Shown here piece by piece: positions 24,454 to 32,105 of a stretch of DNA of 64,000 nucleotides. The stretch is from [Clostridium] innocuum. Its GTDB lineage: Bacteria > Bacillota_I > Bacilli_A > Erysipelotrichales > Erysipelotrichaceae. The stretch spans positions 3,782,001-3,846,000 of the forward strand of contig CP048838.1 of NCBI GenBank assembly GCA_012317185.1. Reading direction: 5' to 3'. Within the stretch, counting starts at the first letter, position 1; each line of letters begins with the position of its first letter. The notes beneath the pieces were generated by a model, which was given only the letters and a program-made list of their open reading frames with translations, was not told the DNA's origin and did no database searches. The position numbers and the translations under genes were made by a program.

Positions 24454-25794
24454 TTATACTTCCTTGCTGTTTCCTTCTTCCTGCATAAGAACCAGCTGTA
24501 CTTTATGGATTCGCTTGTACTTTACTTCCTTTACCTGGAATTTGATATTGTTCCAGATAACCTCACGTTCCTCTCCGTCCTCTGGTATCTGTCCTATCAG
24601 ATCCAGCAGAAATCCGGATATGGTTTCATGATTGTCATTTTCAAGCTGCAGTCCAAGCTCTTCATTGATATCATCTATCGGCATGCTGCCGTCCAGCACG
24701 TACGTATGCTCATCAAGCTTTTCAATCTGCGGTTCATCATCCTCATCGTACTCATCCTCGATATCTCCCATAATTTCCTCAACAAGGTCCTCCATGGTTA
24801 CGATACCGCTGAAGCCTCCATATTCATCAATCAAAATGGCGATATGCTGATGCTTGCTCTGCATCTCCCGAAACAGATCGTCAATGTTTTTGCTTTCCAG
24901 CACAAAGAACGGCTTGCGCAGAATGCGCGATATATCCACGTGCTCGAAACCGTTTTTCCTTGCCTCGACTACAAAATCCTTGATGTTCAGGATGCCGATG
25001 ATATTGTCGATGGAATCCCGGTAAACCGGAATACGGCTGTAGCGCATTTCCATCAGCTCATCCAGATATTCACTCTGAGGATCATCAATATCGATACAGA
25101 ATACATCCGGTCTCGGAGTCATCACCTCTTCTGCCAGAATATCGTCGAAGGCGAATACGCTGTCGATCATATCAGCTTCATCCTCATCGAAGACACCGCT
25201 CTCCTGCCCGCTTTCCACCATGGAACGAATTTCCTCACGGGAAAGAGATTCTTCAACATTTTCATCCTTCATGCCGAACAGACGGAGTACAAACCGTGTT
25301 GACCAGGATAAAATTTTGATGAAGGGCGATGCGATTTTTGAAATAATGAGAATCGGCTTTGCGCAGAACATGGAATAGGCTTCCGCATTCTGCAGAGCGA
25401 TCCGCTTGGGAACAAGCTCTCCGAAAATCAATGTCACGAAGGATAACAGGATGGTAACCACCACCATGGAGATCGTTTCTCCATAAGGGATGGCCCAGGC
25501 CTCCAGAACAGCACCAAGGCGTACGGATATACCGGTTGCGGCACTGGCGGAGTTGAAGAAGCCGGCAAGAGTGATTGCCACCTGAATGGTGGATAAGAAG
25601 CTGGTAGGCTCCTGAAGAAGCTTTTCCACAAGCATTGCCTTGCGGTTTCCCTCCTCCACCTTGCGATGAATCCTGTTTTTGTTAACGGATACGATGGCCA
25701 TTTCACTCGCCGCGAAATAGGCGTTGATCAGTGTCAGTATGACAATCAGCAGCAGCTGCAGTGTAATGGAAGATTGCGCGGGGTCTGCGTCCAT
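24454..25794 (-). CDS. CNNM/CBS-domain membrane protein (hemolysin C/CorC family)
   Basis: 446 residues: a DUF21/CNNM membrane domain with about four helices (1-195), two CBS domains (about 210-335, with EVMTPRPDVF and the nucleotide-binding pattern) and a C-terminal CorC_HlyC domain (about 350-440, with LDGSMPIDDINEELGL). Members act in magnesium export or homeostasis; the old name hemolysin is misleading. The start at 25794 follows AAAGGAGAGATA. It is monocistronic. Confidence 0.93.
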   Translation of the reverse strand: MDADPAQSSITLQLLLIVILTLINAYFAASEMAIVSVNKNRIHRKVEEGNRKAMLVEKLLQEPTSFLSTIQVAITLAGFFNSASAATGISVRLGAVLEAWAIPYGETISMVVVTILLSFVTLIFGELVPKRIALQNAEAYSMFCAKPILIISKIASPFIKILSWSTRFVLRLFGMKDENVEESLSREEIRSMVESGQESGVFDEDEADMIDSVFAFDDILAEEVMTPRPDVFCIDIDDPQSEYLDELMEMRYSRIPVYRDSIDNIIGILNIKDFVVEARKNGFEHVDISRILRKPFFVLESKNIDDLFREMQSKHQHIAILIDEYGGFSGIVTMEDLVEEIMGDIEDEYDEDDEPQIEKLDEHTYVLDGSMPIDDINEELGLQLENDNHETISGFLLDLIGQIPEDGEEREVIWNNIKFQVKEVKYKRIHKVQLVLMQEEGNSKEV

Positions 25795-25953
25795 AAAATA
25801 ATATCTCTCCTTTTCTGTTATGAATTTGATTGCTATTGTATCAGAGGTTGTGGCATATGTAAAGAGCCAGCACCAGATGGAATTGTAAATTTTTTATAAA
25901 TCCGGAATACCTGAACACAGGCTTGTCCTTTTCTGCAGGCACGGCGGAAGGAA

Positions 25954-27021
25954 TCAAAAGCTCTCTGCGATATCTTTACTCAGCCCTTCAACAATCTGAA
26001 CTGCCAGTTCAACAGCATGCTCATAGTCCTGATAAGCCAGAATCCCATAGGAGGAATGTGCATAGCGAACCGGTACACCGATGACGATTGTTGGAATGCC
26101 GAATTGTGCCGTATGTGTAATACCGCCATTGGTACCTCCCCCTTTTCGTACACTCTCCTGAACCGGAATGTCATTTGCATGGGCAAGCTCTAAAGCAAAG
26201 CGTTGAAATCTTGGGGATGTAATCATGGAACGGTCGAAATGCCGCAGCATCGGTCCCTTTTTCAAGGCACTTTGAATCATATATTCCTCTTCGAAGCTGT
26301 CATCTGCAGGGCATCCTTCAAAACAAATCACAACATCCGGCTTCACGTTGTTCATCACACAGGTCATACCGCGTTCGCCAACCTCCTCCTGGGAGGACAG
26401 GGTTGCACTGACGGTATTCGTGAGTGTACGTCCATGCAGTCGACAGAGTGTTTCCACAACGGCGGCACATCCGATACGATTATCAAATGCCTTTCCCATA
26501 AACGTTTGATGCTCTTCGTCATAGGTACAGGTAACATCAGGAACGATCGGTGCACCAATACCGATGCGGAAGGATTCCTGTACCTCCTGTGCACTCGTCG
26601 CACCGACATCAATCAATACATCGGCAAAATCCAGAGCCTTTCCCTGCTCGGAAGCATTCATAAAGTGTACCGGCTTGCTGCAGACAATCCCCGGAATCAG
26701 TTTGCCGTCTCTGTTTTTAATGAGCACCTTATTCGCAATGATGTTCTTCACATCCCAGCCGCCCAGCGGCAGAAACCGCAGGAGCCCGTTGCTTTTCACC
26801 GCCTGAACGATGAACCCTACCTCATCACTGTGCGCATCCAGCATGATGTTTACACCACCCTGACTGTTTCCCTTCAAATTCATATACAGATTGCGCATAT
26901 GGTCCTCTTTACATGTACAGATTTCACGTACCTCTTCCTGCGCATACGCAACTACAGCATCTTCAAAACCGCTGGGTCCAAAGGCATCCGAAAATTTTCT
27001 GATTCTATCAATTTGTTTCAT
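25954..27021 (-). CDS. M42-family metallo-aminopeptidase
   Basis: A cytoplasmic di-metal peptidase of the M42 (glutamyl aminopeptidase/TET) family, 355 residues. Metal and catalytic residues are visible: H in LDAHSDEVGF, D in DNRIGCAA, E-E in SSQEEVGERG, D/E in FEGCPADD and H in GITHTAQFG. These enzymes form dodecamers that trim peptides. It starts after AGAGGATGAGA and is 68 bp downstream of the DJ-1 gene. Confidence 0.93.
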   Translation of the reverse strand: MKQIDRIRKFSDAFGPSGFEDAVVAYAQEEVREICTCKEDHMRNLYMNLKGNSQGGVNIMLDAHSDEVGFIVQAVKSNGLLRFLPLGGWDVKNIIANKVLIKNRDGKLIPGIVCSKPVHFMNASEQGKALDFADVLIDVGATSAQEVQESFRIGIGAPIVPDVTCTYDEEHQTFMGKAFDNRIGCAAVVETLCRLHGRTLTNTVSATLSSQEEVGERGMTCVMNNVKPDVVICFEGCPADDSFEEEYMIQSALKKGPMLRHFDRSMITSPRFQRFALELAHANDIPVQESVRKGGGTNGGITHTAQFGIPTIVIGVPVRYAHSSYGILAYQDYEHAVELAVQIVEGLSKDIAESF

Positions 27022-27089
27022 ATCGTATTCTCATCCTCTTTTCTATTCCCTATTATAGCAGAGAATGCGAAAGAGTTCATCCGGAACTC

Positions 27090-27716
27090 CTATTCTTCTT
27101 CAGCTTCTTCTGTCTCCAGACCAAATGATTTCGGATAGAAAGGCAGCTGCAGAGCCTTGCAGACAGCCATCGCCCATTCCCGGAACCACCAGCCGTTCGC
27201 GGTTATAACATTCCCGTCCTGCACATAGCCGTGAAGCTCGGGATGCTTTTTCTGCTCCTTCATATCAAGCAATCCCTTCATCTGCTCAGCACTGAGCTCC
27301 ACCGAGGTACAGGCACCGCCTGCCATGAAGCATTCCCGATCAACGGAAGCAACATAGCGCCGTTCCTTCATAATGCCGGCATTCACCAGAATCATGGGAG
27401 CACAGGAAATCGCCGCAATCAGCTTCCCTGCTTTATCAAAGGAGCGAATCAAAGATAACAGCTCCTCGTCTGCCAGAATCCAGTCACTGCTGTCATCCTT
27501 TGCTCCGATACCGGTTAAAACCAGCACATCATAATCCTCCGCACAAATCGTTCCCCAGGTATATTCGCCAAGAGCGAGGAAGCCCTCCTCCGCACGCACC
27601 GGTTTCAATGTCTTGGCTATGTAGTCGATCTGACAATCGGCCAAAGCAAGGGATTCCAGCAAAACACTAAATTCGAAATTACAAAAACCGTCGTATAAAC
27701 AAACTGCTGCTTTCAT
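27090..27716 (-). CDS. DJ-1/PfpI family protein
   Basis: Class-I glutamine-amidotransferase-like fold, 208 residues. The nucleophile elbow is C in AISCAPMILVNAG (about residue 107) and an acidic partner is in the N-terminal region. Members act as glyoxalases, deglycases or chaperones; the substrate is unknown. A C-terminal acidic tail (ETEEAEEE) is present. The start follows ATAGGAGGACTGTAT, and a terminator hairpin lies in the leader just upstream. Confidence 0.88.
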   Translation of the reverse strand: MKAAVCLYDGFCNFEFSVLLESLALADCQIDYIAKTLKPVRAEEGFLALGEYTWGTICAEDYDVLVLTGIGAKDDSSDWILADEELLSLIRSFDKAGKLIAAISCAPMILVNAGIMKERRYVASVDRECFMAGGACTSVELSAEQMKGLLDMKEQKKHPELHGYVQDGNVITANGWWFREWAMAVCKALQLPFYPKSFGLETEEAEEE

Positions 27717-27732
27717 ATACAGTCCTCCTATA

Positions 27733-27772
27733 AAAAAACCTTCTGCACCTATTCAAACAGGATTCGAAGGCT
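27733..27772 (-). terminator. terminator-like hairpin in the DJ-1 leader (possible attenuator)
   Basis: On the minus strand CCTTC...GAAGG, with inner ATCCT/AGGT pairing, is followed by seven T and then directly by the AGGAGG of the DJ-1 gene. A terminator in this place normally controls reading into the gene. Confidence 0.5.
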
Positions 27773-28163
27773 CTATAAATTCACACGAAAAAAGCTATGG
27801 AAAAAATTTGGCAACGTCATGTGAAAAAGAGTCTGTAATCCATTGGTGAACAGGCGTACATCTGTATGTCTGATTCAAAAATCCGTCTGGATTATTTGCT
27901 CACTTCACATCACCTCTTGCGTTCATTATACAGAAGGAGAACGCAAATCGCAAGCGCTCACAGTAAAACACCGCTCAGCGCCAATGAAACAAATCACATA
28001 GAATGCATTGCACGCAACGTGTTGCTTCATCCATCGAACAGCGTCAACTGCATGGTAATCCGCGGCGATACTGTCTATTCGTTGATTGATTTTCCAAGCT
28101 CTTAGTATAACGCATCCGCTGCATATCGTACGTCAAAACGAACGTCAGCATGTTCCTGAAAAT
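27773..28163. other. gene-free region upstream of the DJ-1 gene
   Basis: About 390 bp without a convincing gene. It must contain the promoter and leader of the DJ-1 transcript; no known riboswitch or T-box signature (AGGGTGGNACCGCG) was recognised. A short open frame on the plus strand has no ribosome binding site. Confidence 0.3.
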
Positions 28164-28189
28164 AAAAAAACCCCGATATCTACGGGGTT
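28164..28189 (-). terminator. terminator of tRNA-Asn
   Basis: Stem AACCCCG/CGGGGTT, followed by seven T on the minus strand, 11 bp after the tRNA. Confidence 0.85.
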
Positions 28190-28200
28190 ACCTGTTATCA

Positions 28201-28276
28201 TGGCGCCTTAAACAGGACTTGAACCTGTGACCTGCCGGTTAACAGCCGGATGCTCTACCAACTGAGCTATTAAGGC
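28201..28276 (-). tRNA. tRNA-Asn(GTT)
   Basis: A 76-nt cloverleaf with encoded CCA. Acceptor GCCTTAA/TTAAGGC, anticodon stem CCGGC-TGTTAAC-GCCGG with anticodon GTT, T arm GGTTCAAGTCC. A single-gene transcript followed by a terminator. Confidence 0.97.
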
Positions 28277-28541
28277 GTTTCTTAAGTGCTTAAATATAAT
28301 ATCATAAGATTTTGTGTTTGGCAAGAAAAAATAGCAAATTTTTTAGGATTTTTTTAGGATTTTTTATGGTTTTATTTCTGTCCACAGCCATGCGGATGAA
28401 AGCGGAAGCCCTGCCATGGCAAGTTATCCTGAATTTAGATTATATTTATAACCGAATGATTCCGGCTACTGTATCCGCATCCTCCTATGAAAAGCAATTT
28501 AGAGAAGCAGCTTCCAAAGGATTCAGCGTTCTTCAAATAGC
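28277..28541. other. gene-free region between tRNA-Asn and deoC2
   Basis: It contains the tRNA promoter region and AT-rich sequence with a repeated TTTTTTAGGATT. No gene is seen. Confidence 0.3.
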
Positions 28542-28565
28542 AAAAAACAGCGGTTTCCCGCTGTT
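28542..28565 (-). terminator. terminator of deoC2
   Basis: Perfect 8-bp stem AACAGCGG/CCGCTGTT with a 4-nt loop and six T, overlapping the stop codon. Confidence 0.85.
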
Positions 28566-29226
28566 AATATCCACCGTCACTGGTTTCTTTCTGCATCAGC
28601 TTCACACCGGCACTTGTACCGATACGATCTGCTCCGGCTTCCACCATTTTCTCCATATCCTCATAGCAGCGTACTCCTCCGGCTGCTTTCACCAGACAAC
28701 GCCCCTTCACGGTATCCTTCATCAGCTTGACATCCTCAGGTGTGGCTCCGCTTGTTGAGAATCCGGTTGATGTTTTAACAAATGCAGCACCGGCTTCCAC
28801 ACAAAGCTCGCATGCTTTTACGATTTCTTCCTTTGTCAGCAGACAGTTTTCCAGAATGACCTTGACACAGTTACCTTCAGCTGCTTCCACAACAGCTTTT
28901 ACATCAGCGCGTACCGCATCGTAATGTCCGGCCTTCATTTCTCCGATATTCAAAACCATATCGATTTCCTTAGCACCGTCTGCAATAGCAGCAGCTGTTT
29001 CAAAAGCCTTGGCTTTGGTACTCATAGCTCCCAGCGGGAAGCCTACCACGGTACAAACCTTAACGTCTGTTCCCTTCAGCAGCTCTGCACATGCTGATAC
29101 CCAGTAGCTGTTAACACATACGCTTGCAAAATCATATTCCTTCGCTTCTGCACACAGTGTTTCAATTTTGTCATACGTAGCATCTGCTTTCAGCAGTGTA
29201 TGATCGATATACTTGTTCATTTCCAT
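28564..29226 (-). CDS. deoC: deoxyribose-phosphate aldolase (second copy)
   Basis: A 220-residue DeoC with the Schiff-base lysine K151 in VKTSTGF and K180 in VKAAGGVR; the N terminus NKYIDHTLLKADAT is the classic form. It starts at 29226, 7 nt after AGGAGG; the longer reading lacks a ribosome binding site. This monocistronic copy is closer to the canonical nucleoside-salvage enzyme than the one at 4869, which shares the motifs but differs elsewhere. Confidence 0.94.
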   Translation of the reverse strand: MEMNKYIDHTLLKADATYDKIETLCAEAKEYDFASVCVNSYWVSACAELLKGTDVKVCTVVGFPLGAMSTKAKAFETAAAIADGAKEIDMVLNIGEMKAGHYDAVRADVKAVVEAAEGNCVKVILENCLLTKEEIVKACELCVEAGAAFVKTSTGFSTSGATPEDVKLMKDTVKGRCLVKAAGGVRCYEDMEKMVEAGADRIGTSAGVKLMQKETSDGGY

Positions 29227-29314
29227 AAAATAACCTCCTGCATTATCTTTCCAATGTACTTTTAGTATATCATGGAACCCATAGAATATGAAGTTCATTT
29301 CTCTTCATCACTAG

Positions 29315-30331
29315 TTACAATTCCTGGTCTTCCTGAATGCCTTCATGATATCTGCGCATCCAATAGACGCGAACAAAGGGGTCCTTCAGAAAATACTGCA
29401 GCAGACGATACAGCAAAAGGTAGCGCAGCAGCTCCGTTACAATAAGGATTCCCCAGGAAAGCAGCTGATAGTTCTGCGTCTGAAACACATCGGCAAGCTG
29501 TGGAAGGGTGAAAAGCAGCCGCAGCAGCTCCGTCCCCCACATAACGGGTATAATCCATCGGCTCCATGGCTTATAGAGAAACAGTGATACCGCCGGAAGA
29601 GACCAGATCAAGGCGGAAAACAGGGAAGCCAGCAGCAAGGTTCGCTGCATAAACTGCATCCCTTCATGATCGCTGCTGTAATATCGGAAAACAAACATGA
29701 GAAGATACAGCAGAACCAGCATACCATACTGATATAGAAGCAAGGCAACAGAGCAGGCGCGGATACGGTTTCTTGCCCGTATATCCAGCCGGTGATCATG
29801 CTGTATATGCTCCTTCTGTGAAAAATTGACCGTGTTCATCGCTTCTTCCTGCATTTCATTGTCCGCTGCCGTGCTATGCGGTTTCCATATGTAGATTATC
29901 TGCGGATTTCTTTGCAGGCTCCACGACATGTACAATGCCAAAGCTGTTTTCCCCGCCACCATAAGGGCAAATACGATTCGCAGAAGGTAATTCTCCTTTG
30001 CGATATCAATTCGAAACAGCGCAGGCAGCTCATACAGCGTATAGAGATTTGCAAGAGACAGCACCTGAAATAACAGCCTCCCCAGTCTGCGACAGCTCCA
30101 CAGCATACGAATCACCGCAAGCCATACCAGCAATGCGACACTGTGAAACAGGAAATTGCGCAGAAAAGCTATATGAACATCCTCCAGCATCAGCTTCAGC
30201 AGAAAATAGGAAAACACCATATAAGCAATTAAAAATATAGAAAACAGCACCAGTAGCATTCGCAGACGGCGAACACAGGCTCTGCGCCGCTTTTTACGTT
30301 CCCGCAGATTTTCTTCTCTCATCGATATCAT
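29315..30331 (-). CDS. uncharacterised polytopic membrane protein (about 338 aa)
   Basis: It begins with a strongly basic cytoplasmic stretch (ERKKRRRACVRRLR), then about eight hydrophobic helices, with a soluble loop near residues 155-180. The start is ambiguous between 30331 and an ATG three codons later (AAGGACAGGTGA is upstream). I do not recognise the family. It is rich in Leu, Tyr, Phe and Trp, with no catalytic motif seen. Confidence 0.65.
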   Translation of the reverse strand: MISMREENLRERKKRRRACVRRLRMLLVLFSIFLIAYMVFSYFLLKLMLEDVHIAFLRNFLFHSVALLVWLAVIRMLWSCRRLGRLLFQVLSLANLYTLYELPALFRIDIAKENYLLRIVFALMVAGKTALALYMSWSLQRNPQIIYIWKPHSTAADNEMQEEAMNTVNFSQKEHIQHDHRLDIRARNRIRACSVALLLYQYGMLVLLYLLMFVFRYYSSDHEGMQFMQRTLLLASLFSALIWSLPAVSLFLYKPWSRWIIPVMWGTELLRLLFTLPQLADVFQTQNYQLLSWGILIVTELLRYLLLYRLLQYFLKDPFVRVYWMRRYHEGIQEDQEL

Positions 30332-30465
30332 CACCTGTCCTTATTATACAGGAAAAGCATATCATTTGCACAGCACGTAAGCAATGTGCCGTACACAAGC
30401 TCTAAAGGGATGAAAAGGCTGCTGTCATCTATACCAATATAACCTTTTGTGTAATCTTTCAAAAT

Positions 30466-30513
30466 ATAAAAAAAAGCAGGATATCCCTGCAAAGCAATCG
30501 GGATGCACCTGCT
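30466..30513 (-). terminator. terminator of the CotJC-like gene
   Basis: A stem AGCAGG-t-GcATCCC paired with GGGATA-t-CCTGCT, followed by eight T on the minus strand. Confidence 0.8.
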
Positions 30514-30568
30514 GTTTGTTTTCAACATATAGCCAGATTTCGTAAACGTATTTTTGTATCGTAAGAGC

Positions 30569-31255
30569 TTATTTTTTAAACGGGAAGTCCTCGATATCCG
30601 AAGGATTCACAAAGGTTGGATTCGGTTTGTCAAAATAATTGGATGTATCCAGATCCCAGGCATTATGGGTGTCCCCTTCTCCAAAATCCTTCATTTCCGT
30701 GTGTGTCGTTAGAATATGCAGCAGATTCCGTAAGGTATCCATCGCTTTTTTCGCACTGTCCAGCAGATAGGAAAAGGCTTCATCCGCCCCATCATCCTGA
30801 ATATAGCGGATCAGCTCCTCATATATATGAATCTGTTCTTCCTCATACTGCATATCCCGCATCACTGCAGCAGTTAAATCATTGTTCACATGGTGCTGTT
30901 CCTCTTCTGATTCCGACTGACAGCTACAGTGCTCCTCCTGCGTATGGCACGGCTTGATAAATTCAAAAACAGGTGTATCATCGTTGGATTCGTCATAATA
31001 ACGGTCATCCTCCCCATGCATTTGATGAATAATACAGCTGAGTACCTCCATATCACTGATCTGTCGTGCACCCAGTCGCATAAAAATATCATGGAAGGTC
31101 GGATTGTTGATCATGAAGCTCTGTCGTATATAGACTGCCGCCTGCTTCAAACCGCTGCTGCAGCCCTTCAGCTGGCGATCCAGCAAAAGGTAGTATTTCA
31201 TATCCGGTCGCGTAATCCGCACCTCAAAGGGCAGTTTTGTGTCATAAATAAACAT
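30569..31255 (-). CDS. CotJC/manganese-catalase-like protein (spore-coat type)
   Basis: The N terminus (MFIYDTKLPFEVRITRPDMK) and the following helices match the CotJC/manganese catalase family, ferritin-like four-helix proteins in spore coats. ARQISDMEVLSCIIHQMHG aligns with the family's E-E-L-A-H-L-E-M region, but the first Glu-Glu is R-Q-I-S here, so a metal ligand may be lost. A Cys/Ser/Glu-rich insert (CHTQEEHCSCQSESEEEQHH) is unusual. The second helix pair carries YEEEQIHIYEELIRY. The start is the ATG at 31255, 7 nt after GGAGG. Confidence 0.7.
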   Translation of the reverse strand: MFIYDTKLPFEVRITRPDMKYYLLLDRQLKGCSSGLKQAAVYIRQSFMINNPTFHDIFMRLGARQISDMEVLSCIIHQMHGEDDRYYDESNDDTPVFEFIKPCHTQEEHCSCQSESEEEQHHVNNDLTAAVMRDMQYEEEQIHIYEELIRYIQDDGADEAFSYLLDSAKKAMDTLRNLLHILTTHTEMKDFGEGDTHNAWDLDTSNYFDKPNPTFVNPSDIEDFPFKK

Positions 31256-31341
31256 ATGCATACCTCCAATTTCTACCGTTAGTATGGAAGCTTTTCCCTG
31301 GATTATGCTATAATATGAAGTATAAAAAGGAAGGTACGTTT

Positions 31342-31740
31342 ATGAAAGAAATCAAATTGCATACAAAGCTAACCAAAAAGATCACAGTGGAAGAAAGCAT
31401 GCTGGCCTCCCATGTTGGCAGCGGAATTGTAGATGTCTATGCGACACCGATGATGATTGCGCTTATGGAGAATACCGCTGCAGCCTGTCTGAATCAGTTT
31501 CTGGAGGAAGGAGAAACCAGCGTCGGCGTTATGATGCGGACAACTCACGATGCAGCAACTCCTGCTGGTATGACGGTAACGGCTGAAGTGGAAATCACAG
31601 CTGTAGACCGCAAAAAGGTTTCCTTTCACATCATTGCTAGAGATGAGAGGGATTTGATCGGTACAGCAGACCACGATCGCTTCATAGTAAAAAAAGAAGC
31701 CTTTGAAGCAAAGGCGCTAAGCAAGCTGGAGAATTCATAA
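31342..31740 (+). CDS. thioesterase family protein, FlK-like hotdog fold
   Basis: A 132-residue hotdog-fold protein similar to fluoroacetyl-CoA thioesterase-like proteins: the ATPMMIALMENTAAACL helix with catalytic-site Glu, and the GVMMRTTHDAATPAGMTVTA strand with the histidine. It would hydrolyse an acyl-CoA; the physiological substrate is unknown. It starts at the ATG at 31342 with AAAGGAAGG upstream. An extended -10 box TGCTATAAT lies at about 31303-31311. Confidence 0.85.
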   Translation: MKEIKLHTKLTKKITVEESMLASHVGSGIVDVYATPMMIALMENTAAACLNQFLEEGETSVGVMMRTTHDAATPAGMTVTAEVEITAVDRKKVSFHIIARDERDLIGTADHDRFIVKKEAFEAKALSKLENS

Positions 31741-31796
31741 ATACATGTGCAGCCGCCGTTCAAGATTCTTTCCCGTTTGTGGGTAAGCTTAAAACA

Positions 31797-31848
31797 GGGA
31801 GACTTCAACTCGATTGTATTCATCAATAGAAGTTGAAGTCTCCCTTTT
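31797..31848 (+). terminator. strong terminator of the thioesterase gene
   Basis: A perfect 14-bp stem GGGAGACTTCAACT/AGTTGAAGTCTCCC with a 20-nt loop and four T. Confidence 0.75.
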
Positions 31849-32105
31849 GCATACCCCCTAACGTAAGGAGGACCCCCGTTAAAGCAGCTGCTTTTTCTAT
31901 ATCTGCCTGCCGTTGTGATGATGGTATTGACACAGGCAGCCCCTTCCTGAACAGCAAACCCTGTGAACGGGATACAGAACCATATGTACATGTATGAATA
32001 AGCGAATGCAGATGATTTTGAAGGCACTGTTTTGGGCTTTCGCTTATCGTCAGTAAACGCCGGACAATTTCTTCCTGCATGCCTCAGTGCACATACAAGT
32101 CTGTA
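31849..32105. other. short gene-free stretch
   Basis: No gene is seen; open frames here lack start signals and resemble no family known to me. Confidence 0.3.

Noticed and set aside
27866..28105. Plus-strand open frame of 79 codons
   Set aside because: No ribosome binding site, no family resemblance and unusual composition.
31797..31848. 14-bp perfect inverted repeat considered as a miniature mobile element
   Set aside because: It has no target-site duplication, occurs once and ends in a T run right after a gene; a terminator explains it.
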